From contig WTXD01000006.1 of NCBI GenBank assembly GCA_022496205.1, positions 310,001 to 374,000 on the forward strand: a stretch of 64,000 nt of DNA, written 5' to 3'. Origin of the DNA: Gloeopeniophorella convolvens (lineage: Eukaryota; Basidiomycota; Agaricomycetes; Russulales). Of the stretch, positions 1 to 15,033 are shown piece by piece (position 1 is the stretch's first letter; every line of letters begins with the position of its first letter). The notes below the pieces were generated by a model. It was not told the origin of the DNA and searched no databases. It worked only from the letters and a program-made list of their open reading frames with translations. The position numbers and the translations under genes are program-made.

Positions 1-59
1 CACCACCATCGGATCTCAAGATCTCACGCGTCGCGCGTCTCTCGAAAAGAGGTGCAGTC

Positions 60-446
60 ATGCTGAAACCCGACGAAGACAGGACATTCTTTGATCGCGA
101 GCGGGAGCGACTAGCAGGCGAGATCACGACGGTGCGTTCCTTGTCCCTTGTTCCTTACAATGCGCTAAACGCGCAACCCATTCTGCAGGGTTTCGAAGAG
201 CTGCTCTCGAGTAGCAACATCCTCAACCGCAAACTCGAGGAGGTGCTCGGCATGACGCGCGAATATGACACCATTGCCGGGCTCTGGGGCCGCTTCCACG
301 AGCTCATGCGGGGACAGCAGAAGGGGGACGTAGTATCATCATCATCATCAACTGCGGCGGCAGCAGAGGAGCAGCCGCCGCTTGGTCTACCGGGAACAGG
401 CGGGCACATCGTGGCGTCGAAACAGGGTAGCAGCGGTGGGAAGTGA
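60..446 (+). CDS. DAD1: DASH complex subunit Dad1
   Basis: Small subunit of the DASH/Dam1 ring that couples kinetochores to spindle microtubules. Exons 60..131 and 189..446 (57-bp intron with GTGCG donor and CTGCAG acceptor), giving 109 aa. After splicing, the family core runs from FDRERERLAGEIT through LLSSSNILNRKLEEV to REYDTIAGLWGRFHELM, the usual Dad1 signature. A low-complexity Ser/Ala/Glu/Pro tail of about 45 residues follows the conserved part. The intron length is divisible by three, so the unspliced frame also stays open; I removed it because it interrupts the conserved helix. The gene converges with PKC1, with about 195 bp between the stop codons. Confidence 0.9.
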   Translation: MLKPDEDRTFFDRERERLAGEITTVRSLSLVPYNALNAQPILQGFEELLSSSNILNRKLEEVLGMTREYDTIAGLWGRFHELMRGQQKGDVVSSSSSTAAAAEEQPPLGLPGTGGHIVASKQGSSGGK

Positions 447-640
447 TGTCACAAAAAAAGTATACGCTGGTGAGGCGGGGGCTCGAGGAGATACGTGCGG
501 AAGGGGATGGAACAGACAGACAGTTGGGCCAACTCGGCGTGTAGGTATCCAGGTGAGGGCTATTACACGACGTATGGGCGGGTGCGTACACGTACAAACG
601 TACAAGACTTCTTGGGATCGGCGCCCACCTGACCAGTCGT

Positions 641-4532
<3,892 letters not shown>

Positions 4533-4702
4533 GAAAGAAGAGAGTTCACCGCGACGCAGTGGGCGGTGATGGAGGAGGAAGAGAATGGGCAGCAATGGCG
4601 AGATGCGCCGCGCCGGGTAAGTACACTGGATCGGTCGTGACACAGCCTATTAGATAAGCGCTCGTCCATCGCCCTTCCCACGTCTTCACATCTCTCACCG
4701 CC

Positions 4703-6462
4703 ATGTCTCGCCTCATCCGCGCCGTCGAGACCGACTTTGTGCTCTCCGTCGTGGTCACTCACTCTCTAGATGGTCGCCAGCTACCGGAAACGGCGCGTCT
4801 GGCTTCTTTTCTCGACGCTCAGCTCGTCTCGAACGTCCGCTTTTCCTTCTCTGGCGCGGTCGATCGCGAGCCCGTCACTCCGGAAGAGATGCTCCGTTCC
4901 TCCGCAGTACAGCACTTCCTTCACTATCTTTCTATCGCACGTTTGCTTTTGCGCGTGATTCTATCTCGTCTCACCGCCCGTCCCCTGCAGAACAAAGATA
5001 CACTTGGGATCGCTGGTATCTCTGAGCTCAGTCTTGGCCATCTCTCGGTCCACCCCAACGGTTCTTGGCCAAAATGTCTCATGTCTGCTCGTGCGCGCTC
5101 TGACGTTGACACAGTCGCCGCAACTCTTTCGCATTGCACCCGCCGCACTGCTTCTTCACGCTCACACATCCTATGGATCCACTTCGCATACATTTGGAAG
5201 CCTCTGAAGCAAGTCTCCGGTAAATCCGTCCGCGGTTTGCGCGGACACATGGCTGATCGAATCGCTCCAACAAGATTTGACTATATTCTCGCCCCGAGTG
5301 CTTCTTCCCTTTCAGTCTGCCCTAGATGCCGTCGTGCGGAAGCTGTTCTCTGTCCACATCACTGAGTTCGTTTTTGTTGGGCAATCATGACACGTGTTGA
5401 AATGCGATCACCAGCCGCTATCCCTGGCTATTCGGCCCCCTGCGGACGGTACGTCTTATCAAAAACTGTGGATATCTTCCAGGCCTGGAATCAAAAACAG
5501 AAACTCGGTCTGGAACAGCAGTTGCTGCCATCTCTCGCTCGATCTTTACTGGCGATAGCGTCTCGGTCGGAGAGTCTGGGCTTCCAAAATACGTTTACAA
5601 CCTTGCTCCGGGTAAGGTCAGGTAGCCCATACTCTGACATCGCAACTGAGACACGCCTCTAGAAAGTCCATCACCAATTGGCAATATACAATCGGGCAGC
5701 AGACAAAGCTTTTGGCGATCCCTCGCCAGAGCATCTCCGGCGAGAGTGTCTACCAATGCATCCATCTACTGAGCCAAGCGACGAAGACATACTGGTGTCA
5801 GCGCTAGAGCTCGTGATGAAGATTGCAGCCCGACCCTATCCTATAAAGGTATGTGCATACAAGGGTCCTAGCCAGAATGCATACAGTTGTCACAGGGCGC
5901 TTCCCTTTCTTTGGCAACTCGGCGATCTTCTTCTTCTGAAGATACATTTGATCTTTCCCTCCCGGACCCCCTCAGCTCTTCCCAAGGACCTCTCTGCGAT
6001 GATCTTACTTGGGATGATCCACTGCCCTCTGGCTGTTGCTTCTCAGCATCCTCTGCCGGTCCGCTTGAGGATATCTTATGGTCAGGTGACTCGGACGAAG
6101 AAACAGTCAGTAACGCTGAGCCAAATTCAGCCTATTCGCCCTGCTACCATGAGGACTCTGGGCTTGGCGGTTCCGAACGTCTCGTGGTTGTGAACGCAGG
6201 ATGGGGCCGTGATATCCACCACGAGGGCGCCTATACAATTGCTTCGGCAAACGTGCCGCCGTATTCTCAGACCCAAGAAGCGTATACGAAGACTTTCGAC
6301 CCTGCTCCCACCACATCGCCCACTATCTTTCCCGACTCGCCAGAGCAGGAGTCTACTACCTTGGAGGCCCACGAGGAGTTCATGGCCCTCGATCACGCGG
6401 TGGATTGCACTGATGGTCCGATGGAGGATGCAGAAGTCGCCATGTTGCTTGTCTTCGACTGA
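4703..6462 (+). CDS. Hypothetical multi-exon protein (5' exons unresolved)
   Basis: I do not recognise this gene. The 3' half is well supported: exon 5483..5611 (ending TTLLR), exon 5663..5848 (starting KVHHQLAIYNRAADKAFG) and last exon 5896..6462 join in phase 0 with good GTAAGG and GTATGT donors. The last exon encodes an acidic, Ser-rich tail (FDLSLPDPLSSSQG, DLTWDDPLPSG, SGDSDEETVS) that looks disordered. Upstream, an ATG at 4703 opens MSRLIRAVETDFVLSVV, in frame for 220 codons, but this stretch contains likely introns (for example 4906..4990 and 5221..5275) and its true splicing is unclear. A segment near 5318-5365 can read SALDAVVRKLFSVHITEF. The gene diverges from PKC1. The existence of a gene is fairly sure; its N-terminal half is not. 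Confidence 0.5.
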
Positions 6463-6899
6463 GCCTGCGTAAAGTTGCGGCCAACTGCGGCTTGCATGCA
6501 GGCGTCGCCCACGTAACGTAGAAACCGCGAATACCCCTAGAAGATACGCAATATGCGCCTGTGGTGTGTGTCACTGGTTCTCCACACCGCTCCAGATACG
6601 TAGCTAGACGCGGCCGAGAGCGCGACAGAATGGCATGCAGTGATTATTGTGCTCGGCCGGGGGCCGTGGCTGGTGGAGAATAACAGCGATTTGCGGCTGG
6701 AGCCGGGAAAGTTGAGACTCCGACTGAAGGAAGCGCCACTGGTCGTGTTGCGGACGGGCCTTGGCGAGGCGCGAGCCTCATCCATCCGATCTTTAGAACA
6801 CCAACGCACCGCCCGCCTCTCTCATTGCTACCCATCCCGCAGCGTAAGGCTCTCTTCGCTCCTCCCCCACTCAGCTTCATCCCGTTTGCTTTCCCAATC
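6463..6899. other. Intergenic, 5' region of IGO1
   Basis: About 440 bp between two plus-strand genes. It is CT-rich just before the IGO1 start, as expected for a fungal promoter and 5' UTR. No gene or RNA was seen. Confidence 0.6.
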
Positions 6900-7575
6900 A
6901 TGCATCCGGCAAAGCTCAAGAAGATTGACATCAGTGTGTGTATCACGCCCCTCCTCGCTTCCTTCCTCGCATTCTTCTCCACCCTACCCTTCCCACCCTA
7001 CCTCTCATTTCCGCGGACCATGGCTGACCCTTAGCCCCCTCAATCTTGCAGAAGTTGACTGAGGAGGAGCAGAAGCTCTTCCGTCTGTATGGCAAGCTTC
7101 CGACTCATAAGAACATCCTCACCAAGATGCAAAAGGTACGCCACTCCCTTTGCGCTCGCCATTGGTGTGTTCGTAACCTCGACGCCGTGCTCTAGGATCG
7201 CAAGTATTTCGACTCCGGTGACTATGCCCTGTCCAAGGCCGGCGTCGGTCCGCAAAATGCCGTGGGCACAGCGATCCCGAATCCCGAGAAGTATGTTGCC
7301 TCGCCTTTTCCTCGTGTATCTGATCTGACCTCGCCTACCCTGCCTTATCTGCGCATCTTCCATCCTTTGTGTCTCTGTACGACAGTATCCCGCATGCCTC
7401 TTCGCCGCATGGCCCACACCAGGGCCTTTCTGCCTCCCCCGCCAACCCGGCTACCAGCCCAGTTCGGGAGAGCGCGCTCTCCCACAACGATTCGCTACCT
7501 GATGATCGCGAGGAGGCGTTTTCTCCTGTAGATCCTGTTGCCCCCGCTCCTGTTGCGGCCTCTGCGCAGGAGTGA
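6900..7575 (+). CDS. IGO1: Endosulfine/Igo1-family PP2A inhibitor
   Basis: Small, mostly disordered phosphoprotein. In this family, phosphorylation by the Greatwall/Rim15 kinase turns it into an inhibitor of PP2A-B55, linking nutrient signalling to quiescence and mitotic entry. Exons 6900..6935, 7052..7135, 7196..7290 and 7386..7575 give 134 aa and close in frame. The diagnostic segment KYFDSGDYALSKAG spans about residues 43-56, with the target Ser in FDSGDY near residue 47. It is preceded by LTEEEQKLFRLYGKLP, typical of the family. The C-terminal 60 residues are Pro/Ser/Ala-rich. Two introns lie within the conserved core, so no single frame shows it intact. Confidence 0.93.
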
Positions 7576-8765
7576 GCACGTAAGCTGGCCCGTGCATCGA
7601 TCTGCTTCGTGCCTTCGTTCGCATCTATCCCCATTCACGCGTCACGTCGCATCGTCCTTCGTCGCTTTCTTTGCTTACGATAATGCATCTCATGACCCAC
7701 TCCACATATTGGTGACATCTCCTCCCGCTGCGACCCTATGTCCCACATTGTTCCGCAAGGTCAGGACTGTGCTCGCTAATAATGAATATGCACGGGTTAC
7801 CGCGTATTTCATAGGTTCATTTCTCCACTTCGTTCTCGCGGTCTATCCTGCCGTTGTACTACTCTATCCGGTCGTGATGCACGCGTATCGATCCGCGAAC
7901 GGGTTGTAACTACATCCTAGGTGTCATCCACATGCACAGAAATATTGACAAAGTGCTGTCTCAAGGCAGTCTCAGATGTGACGCCCGAGACCAGTGAATG
8001 TGTCCGGTGCAACTTCGATCCACACAGTTTGTGGCGTTGCCGGCCGACGCTCTCGGTCTAACTCGGGGAATGAAGTCGCGGCTTCTTGCACCCAGACGCT
8101 CCTCGTGGCTCGGAATGTGCTCTTGCGTACCTGTTCTCTTGACTTCGAGCAGGCACTTCGGACGCCTAACGATTTCCCAGGGTGGTTCCGCCGATGAATA
8201 TACGTACGCACCCTACGGCAGCCGCCAGCGTACCTTGCGGTGCTTATACCGCAAATTATACTCACGGTGACGGCTCCGAGGCGCTTTGAACATGGTACGT
8301 AGCAAGTAGCACTGCCAGAGCAAACCATCAGGGACTCCCACCATCCGCCCGCCCACGCACCGCTGCTATGAGCTTACCGCCCAGTCCACAGCGCTCCGAG
8401 GAACAAAGCATTTGATTTTTGCTTCAAGTTCGGCGGACATAGGTAGGCCATGTCCTCAAGAGCCAGTCCAGAGCCCAGACAACGCGGGATTTGATGCCGG
8501 ACATGAGCAAATTTCGCACATGCCGGCGGGGGCGCTGCGTGCCTACTGAACAAGACAGCCGAGTTGCGCGGAAAGCAGGTCGGCACGCGCAGGTGAAGCG
8601 CCTTGGTCGTCTTCTGTGCGCTGCTGGAGCGGCGCGCAGAGTGATGGTCCACGCGCGGCATCTGCGCGACCGCATGCAACACTAGAATGAATTGTCGTGC
8701 AGCCGGGTATAAAGCAGCGCGACTGCAAGTCCTTGGCTAGCCAGCAAAGCATCCCAAGTTCTATC
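7576..8765. other. Intergenic, no convincing gene
   Basis: About 1.2 kb. The first part is probably IGO1 3' UTR. The short frames on both strands have no recognisable domains and no consistent splice sites. A TATA box near the 3' end belongs to the next gene. Confidence 0.5.
8708..8713 (+). promoter_or_regulatory. TATA box upstream of the Cys-rich secreted protein gene
   Basis: A canonical TATAAA lies 58 bp upstream of the ATG at 8766, a spacing compatible with a strong, regulated basidiomycete promoter with a short 5' UTR. Confidence 0.55.
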
Positions 8766-9187
8766 ATGGTCAAATTCGTCGCACTGATCGCAACCGCGCT
8801 GTACACCGCAGCTGTCTCGGCGCAGAGCTGCCCGACAGCCCAGCCAAACCATTTGTGCTGCCGGTCGCTCGCGCCGTTCAGCTCGAACTCGTATGTTTGG
8901 GAGACCATATGTGGCATTACGGGTGTCGACCCGAACTCGCAAACCGCGTCATTCTGTGAAGAGCTTGTACCTTGGTAAGCCGATACTGACAGCAAGCGCG
9001 TTCTCAGCACTCACTGAGGGGTACATCTAGCCCAACTGGCGTTATTTCGGCGTGCTGTGAAGAGCTTTTCAGTGAGTGCCGCACAGCATCATATTCAGGT
9101 CATTCGATTGATTCAACTTGCTATATAGCTTGTCAATCCGGGGTAGATGGTCCGATCGGCATCAATTGCACGAGGGTCGAGAATTAG
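8766..9187 (+). CDS. Small secreted cysteine-rich protein (hydrophobin-like)
   Basis: Exons 8766..8974, 9031..9071 and 9129..9187 give 102 aa. Residues 1-19 form a clear signal peptide (MVKFVALIATALYTAAVSA, cleavage near A19/Q20). The mature part has ten cysteines in the order C-CC-C-C-C-CC-C-C (spacings about 8, 16, 14, 5, 7, 5 and 11). The two CC pairs recall class I hydrophobins, but hydrophobins have eight cysteines with different spacing. I therefore call it a hydrophobin-like small secreted protein of the kind common in Agaricomycetes, probably fully disulphide-bonded in the wall or extracellular space. Its function is unknown. It has its own TATA box and stands alone in a gene-poor stretch. 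Confidence 0.75.
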
Positions 9188-11982
9188 AGTCGCTCGCTGA
9201 GGGAATGGTGGACGGATCACTGGACAATCAGCGGCTCTAGATGGGATAGATCTGTAACTCGCCGTCAGATTCAAGGGAATAATGTATCTTGTTCTGAACT
9301 AGTCACGCGCCTCCCAACAATGCACGCTTTCGTTACGGGCGGCTCTGCCTTCCGGCAAACCTCCGAGCAGACGTCGAAGCAGCTCAACGGCGTACACACC
9401 GCCCTTGACTGGATTTGCACTTCATTATGTTGCTCTGACATCATATCCCGGAAGCCGTCAGCTTCGAGCCAACTCACTTTTACCCCGTGGATGCCTTTTT
9501 TCCGCACGAGATGTAATCGCCTCGCAATCGCCGACTCGCTGACCGCCATTCAAAGCTAGAACCTCGGATCGACTCCCGAGCGGGCGCGGCGGTTCTGAAA
9601 GGCAGTTCGAGCGCGGCCGGTGCAGCGTTCCGGTCCTGACATCTTGAGGAACCAGGTACAAACGGATGTCTGTTTGGCAGGTGTCAATAGCGTCACGCCT
9701 GACAAGCTTGGGGGGTACATGCATTCAACGCACTCTATACACATATTGGGCGGTCTGTGGTCCCCGCCGCTAGGATACACTAGGTCCGCCGGTGCCTCTG
9801 TGGCGTACCAGTGCCAATGCTGGTGATATTCGTGCAAAGCTAAACCTTGCTAGCCTACGCTTCCATCGAAAGGCCTGGCCTAGCTCGTGCGTCCTGCAAT
9901 ATGGCGGTGAACAAGTATCCGACGAGCTTCCGGTTTCCGCACCTGATCTCCGTCACACGCGACCGGTGTTGACGACTGCATGGCGGACATTTCACGGCGA
10001 TACAGGATTCGAGCAAGTAGGCATAAGGACAGCGGGACGCCGTTGCGCTCCTTTGCTGAATATGTAGGGCCGCTGGGAATGGAAGCGGCACCTGCGACAG
10101 GGCTGCAAGCGTGTGAAGCAGCCGGCGTGAGCTGAGGAGTAGGTTGACGACATGAGCAAAGCGGGCCAACCCCGCACGTACGCCGCTCATTGAAGTACCC
10201 CCGAACCGGAATCCAGGGGAAGCAGCAATTTCACAAGGGTTTCTGAAGTAGCTGGCAGCTTGGCGGTGGGTGCAAATCGCGCACCTTCGATCAAATTTCT
10301 AACAATGCGAAAGAATCTAGGCTGTAGCTTTGAGGGCCGGAGTAACGGCGTCGAGCGTGCGTAAGGTTGAGATGTTCAGATTTACCCCGGGGTGGCACAG
10401 CTTGGGAGTAGATCAATAATGCACCAGACAGACGCGGGGAGAGGGGTTCAATGACAGGTGCAGAGACATGCATGTATAGCATGTAATAGTCTGGCGATTT
10501 CCGCCGATGAGCCAGTTAATGCCACAAGATGTCGGTCTGCGCGCAGCTGAATCTTCAATCTTCAACCCGCGATTTCTGGGCATCGGTCCCGCCACGCGCG
10601 TTTTGCGCCACGTACATCACCGTCGAGAATATTGCCGACACCGTCGGCGCTTTAAAGGACGCGATTATGTACAGTGGTCTGAGCGATGTTTCTATCAATG
10701 TGCGGTTGCAGTCTTCGAGGTCACATGGAGGTTTCAGAAGATCACGAGACATACGCGTAACCTTGACCATTGCCACCCCGGAGGCTTTTAGCTAGCCACA
10801 TGGAGAACAATTAGATTTGCCCCGTACGAAAAGAAGACAAGCGTCTTACGTTTGACCATCATGCTGTTGGGTCTTTACGGACGAAAGCGAGGGCCCTTCG
10901 CATGATGATCGTTTGTGACTCAAGAAGTATTCGAAGGTCGCGATGAGATGAAATATAGCAGTCATATGAGTGGACATCCGTCTAGAGCAGACGCAATGGA
11001 AGCAACTAAATCGTCCGGACCACGAAACTTTGAAAGGAGCTTCTTGCGTGAATTTGCCCCGCGGGGTAGGAGACCGGGAACTAGCGCGAGGAGTAGCTCG
11101 GAAGAAGAATCCGTAGAGAAACCGACGATGATCCGGGTCGAATCTGCCTCAGACAAGCAGCTCTCCACAGACATGCCGGAAAATGAAACAGAAGTCATAT
11201 GGCCAAGACTATGAGGATCTCAAGAGGACGATGGTTTAGATTCTGGGGTGCTGAGGTGCTAGAGAACATCTCATGAAAAAGAGACTCGAGCTTCTTGCGG
11301 CGCATGGAGGTCGCGTGGGGCCTGGGAGGTGGTAGGCATGGCCAGCAGGAGAGGTGGCCATGCATCCGAGCCCCGACTTGCCATTTGCTGGGGGAAGATG
11401 ACATCAAGAGCCTTGAGCTCGGAGCCGCACACAATGGCTTCAGCGGTGAATGGAGCGGAGGAAAATCCGCGTCCCGACCGCGAGAAAGAGCTGGGGAGAG
11501 GCACCATGACATATGCAACGATATTCTGCTGCTAAGCGCTCTTGGTATGCGTGAACGGTTTATGCAGATTGAAGAAGCCCCTTTGTCTGAATTGTCTGAG
11601 GACGTCCGACGTCGAATAGTCCTTGGGAAAAGACAGGGTACACAACAAGAGAATATGTCGTTTGGCGTGATGCGACGGTGGCCTCTGGCGCAAGGACCTG
11701 ACCAGTATGATGGCATCTGACAGAGCCTTGCGACGCGACTGGACGGGGGCGAACTGAGCAATCGCGTCGCGGGGGTTGTTTGTCGTTGTTTCGGCGCGCG
11801 CTCGTGGTCCAATTGCCAAAAATTGGCACGGCGACGCGACGCTTCGGAGTACGCGTTGTGCTGAACTGGCAGTGCTGCCAGTAAGGCTCGGTGTCATTTT
11901 GCCCTCGGTGTTGCGGCATGAGGTCTGTCAAGCCCGTGCACATCTACATGCATTCACTGAAGTCATGCTTTCCAGCTAACTT
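9188..11982. other. Gene-poor stretch, about 2.8 kb
   Basis: No convincing gene on either strand. The longest frames (plus 10529..10795, plus 11295..11720, minus 11195..11812) lack recognisable motifs and do not extend through plausible introns. The plus frame at 10529..10795 begins with ATG and contains TYITVENIADTVGAL, so it could be an exon or a relic of a coding gene. I saw no terminal repeats, integrase or transposase motifs. Confidence 0.4.
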
Positions 11983-14388
11983 ATGTTCATTTGTCGCTTT
12001 CGACGGCTGCCAAGACTCGCTGCACCTTCACTGTCTGGCCATGTCATCGTCACACAAAGGACCTCATCTAGAGCGACAACGCCATCGCAGCCATCCCTCT
12101 CACTCACTATTCCACGCTATCCGAACCCACTTCCTCTTGCCTCCGCCTTTGACCACACGCCGCCACCGCACATTGACATTTTGCATCGAGACAGCAGTAC
12201 CGAATGCCTCACAAGCGTCACTGACGAGCAACCCACTCTCACCACCACCACGCAGCAGGAGAAGGAGAACAAAGTTAACCCGGTACAATCGTCTGCCTTG
12301 CAGCCATATTACGTCGACCTCAGAACTCCCAACCCACAGCTCCCCCCGCTCACTTGTGACGAGGTTCGCACCCTCGCGCTACGCGCGCAAAAGGCAAGAC
12401 ACACGTTGGTATTGGATAATCTCGCGAGAAACATACTGGGATCCCCCGAGCCCCAACGGGCTAGGCTTGCAACGACCCTCTTCTCCATCCCGCACTTGGG
12501 GCTGAGCCCTTCTCTCACCACTTCGCTTTCGCATTGCATTATTCCCAGTCATCTTTCTTCTCTTTCCCTAGACGTCTCCACCAACATCGCTCTCGCCATC
12601 ACCGACAAACCCCTCTCATCCGACACAGAGCTTCTACTGCCGCGTCTCACTGCACATATCACTCGACGCTTGAAGCCCTTGCGGAAAATCGCACGCGGCC
12701 GACCAGCGACCAGCGAGCATGCTGCTCTAATATGGTCACTGTTTCGGCTCGTCATAAACCTCTCCAGGAATTCGCTCAGGGGGTTAGCGATGGACCTCCT
12801 GCAGGTTCTGATTGAGACCTCGTATGTCCCACCCGAGGCTATCCGGCGCGCAGATCATTCTGCTCAGGACTTCCAACTCATCATCACCCTCACCCTCGTC
12901 CGTTCCTGCTTGTTCTGGGACTGGAATAGCAAGGCTTTGGCCCTGCTGAGGGATTACCTCAGCGGGTCGTCTTCAGCGGCGGACCCCATTATTTCCGGGC
13001 TATGCCGAGACGTCTTGTATCTCTTGATGGAGTTTCCTTCAGTCGGAGACCTGGGTGCAAGCATCTCGCTTGTCCGGGAGATCCTTTCGAGACCGAAGCC
13101 CTTTGCCGTTTCTCCCGGTATAATCCGCCAGATCTACAGCAACGCACATCATCTCGACGAGCCAGAGCTTGCTGCTAACTTCTATGCCTTTACGCTGGAG
13201 AGGAAGATTCGGTCGAGGAATGAGCATCCTCTCCCAAGTGGTTCTGCGTTGACATGGCTCCTCCAATACCTTTCCAAACAAACCAAGCGCTTCCAACTTG
13301 CTCGCCGGTTCGTCAGAGAAGTAGTGGATCGCTGCGAGCCAATCCCCATCATGGACCAAGCCTCATTCATTTCCCTTGTGGCCGAGAGCGGGTTTTCGAC
13401 ATTCGCTAGGACCCTTTGGGAGCGTTGCTCCTCCGGAGTAGGAGGGCGCCTCGTGGTGGGGAACGCCGGGCTGTTGATTCGTATGTGCAGCCTCTTTGGC
13501 AACATGTCACGTCGAAAGGCTTGCAAGGGCCCTGAGGGGCTCGCTGAGGAAACCGTTGCGGAGGACCTAGAGAGCCTAGTCCCCGTTGGGGCCCCGAAAA
13601 CCCTCAGTGCGGAGGGTCTAAACATCGGGCGCAGGGGGGATGAGGACGAGAAGGAACTCAGGGACTTTGCCAATCTGGTCTTAATCAGGTACCGCCGGGA
13701 GAAGGAACCACTGAACAGAGCATCAAGGGAAGACCTGAATGCGCTGGCCCGTGCGAACATCATCCTCGGCCATACCGCGGACGGCCTTCAGGCTCTGCAA
13801 GTCGTGACGGACCGGCACGAGCGTCCGGACCTCTATGATGTTAACGTCGCACTCTCCGCAATCGCGAAGGTCGATCCTCGAGCGGCTCTCCAGATGGTCG
13901 AGCGACTGGTCACAGCCGGACCGAAGCCCGATGGCGTTTCGTATGGCACTGTCATTCACCATGCAGCGCGACATCGTGACGCAGCGGTGATTGGCAGCAT
14001 GCTCGAACTGGCGGCGCAGACGCGGCAACAGCTCACGGCCAAGACCGTTAATACCATCATCCGGGCAAGCGTGGCATTCAGCGATGGGGACAAGGCGGCG
14101 GTTCGCGACAACCTGCTTCGTGCTCTGCAGGTGCTCGCCGCCAACGCGGACTCGAGCTACCTCCCGACGATGAACATGGGGAGGTTCTGCGTGGACGAAG
14201 CTCTCAAGGCGGGGGATGCGCAACTCGCGTTTCATTGTTGGAAGCGACTTTTGCGACCCAAGGCACAGTGGACGGACGTCGTGCATAAGGCTCTGAGACG
14301 ACGCATTGTCGAGGCGGTCATCGCGCAGTGCGAGAAGGGGGATCTGCCTGTAGAGGAGGGACACCAGATGGTGACGGCGCTGAGATGA
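11983..14388 (+). CDS. Mitochondrial PPR-like protein
   Basis: Single uninterrupted 801-codon frame, unusual here because most genes are intron-rich. The N-terminus (MFICRFRRLPRLAAPSLSG) is Arg-rich and lacks acids, as in a mitochondrial presequence. The body is predicted helical. Near residues 610-700 it carries pentatricopeptide-like helical pairs, for example PDLYDVNVALSAIAKVDPR and KPDGVSYGTVIHHAARHRD, matching the PPR consensus of a 35-residue repeat. Fungal PPR proteins of this size usually process, stabilise or help translate mitochondrial RNAs; that role is inferred here. The first 130 residues are Pro/Ser/Thr-rich and probably disordered. The ATG at 11983 was chosen because it gives the targeting sequence. 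Confidence 0.8.
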   Translation: MFICRFRRLPRLAAPSLSGHVIVTQRTSSRATTPSQPSLSLTIPRYPNPLPLASAFDHTPPPHIDILHRDSSTECLTSVTDEQPTLTTTTQQEKENKVNPVQSSALQPYYVDLRTPNPQLPPLTCDEVRTLALRAQKARHTLVLDNLARNILGSPEPQRARLATTLFSIPHLGLSPSLTTSLSHCIIPSHLSSLSLDVSTNIALAITDKPLSSDTELLLPRLTAHITRRLKPLRKIARGRPATSEHAALIWSLFRLVINLSRNSLRGLAMDLLQVLIETSYVPPEAIRRADHSAQDFQLIITLTLVRSCLFWDWNSKALALLRDYLSGSSSAADPIISGLCRDVLYLLMEFPSVGDLGASISLVREILSRPKPFAVSPGIIRQIYSNAHHLDEPELAANFYAFTLERKIRSRNEHPLPSGSALTWLLQYLSKQTKRFQLARRFVREVVDRCEPIPIMDQASFISLVAESGFSTFARTLWERCSSGVGGRLVVGNAGLLIRMCSLFGNMSRRKACKGPEGLAEETVAEDLESLVPVGAPKTLSAEGLNIGRRGDEDEKELRDFANLVLIRYRREKEPLNRASREDLNALARANIILGHTADGLQALQVVTDRHERPDLYDVNVALSAIAKVDPRAALQMVERLVTAGPKPDGVSYGTVIHHAARHRDAAVIGSMLELAAQTRQQLTAKTVNTIIRASVAFSDGDKAAVRDNLLRALQVLAANADSSYLPTMNMGRFCVDEALKAGDAQLAFHCWKRLLRPKAQWTDVVHKALRRRIVEAVIAQCEKGDLPVEEGHQMVTALR

Positions 14389-15033
14389 CCGGGTCCGGTG
14401 GGGACCCGTGGAGACGAGATGAGGCCTGACGATCCGAGTTGGCCTCGCCGGGAGATCGGTTTGTTTGCTCGGACGCGAGTGTCGGTATTAGCTTACATAA
14501 TAAGAGGAATGATTGGCTGTGATTGGAGGGCTCGGTCTCAGAGTCCCGCGCGATCCCAGGCGCGTCCGTAGGTCCTACTCGGACGGGGGAATTAGAGTTG
14601 TCAGGTGGACGACGTCGACGGTTGGCCAGGTGGCAGCGGGGATGAGGAGGAGGGCCGGGTGGGGAGCCGGGGTGGTGGCTCTGAGGGCGGGGTCGGGACG
14701 CGGGGGAATATCCGGGAATGAGCCGTCTGGGGAAGGGGAACGGATGCGTAGATGGACCCGTGACGGCCGGCTGGGGTTGTGAACGCGCCAGCCACGCGTG
14801 TCGCGCTCTCGAGGGTCTTCTGAAGGACAAGGGCCTGATTTGGTCCTGATATTGGATCTTTGGAGAAGAACCCCAGCCGGCGCCCAAACCGTGCAGCAGG
14901 CAACACGGGGACAGACGAATAGACTCCGAGCCACTCTTGCTCGAAATTATTAAGTCGACCGACTTGAGATCCTCCAACCGCTTCACCCGGCCCCCCTTCT
15001 CCTCGCGACCTCCTTTGCCTCCCCAGCCCTCCG
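14389..15033. other. Intergenic between the PPR gene and the Zn2Cys6 factor gene
   Basis: 645 bp, G-rich on the plus strand in its middle. It probably holds the 3' UTR of the PPR gene and the promoter and 5' UTR of the next gene. The minus-strand frames here are GC-bias shadows. Confidence 0.5.

Noticed and set aside
8766..9187. Classical class I hydrophobin
   Set aside because: Ten cysteines with a different spacing; hydrophobins have eight. Kept only as hydrophobin-like.
11195..11812. 205-codon minus-strand frame
   Set aside because: Uninterrupted but begins without support, has no recognisable motif and no conserved-looking segment; no neighbouring exons join to it.
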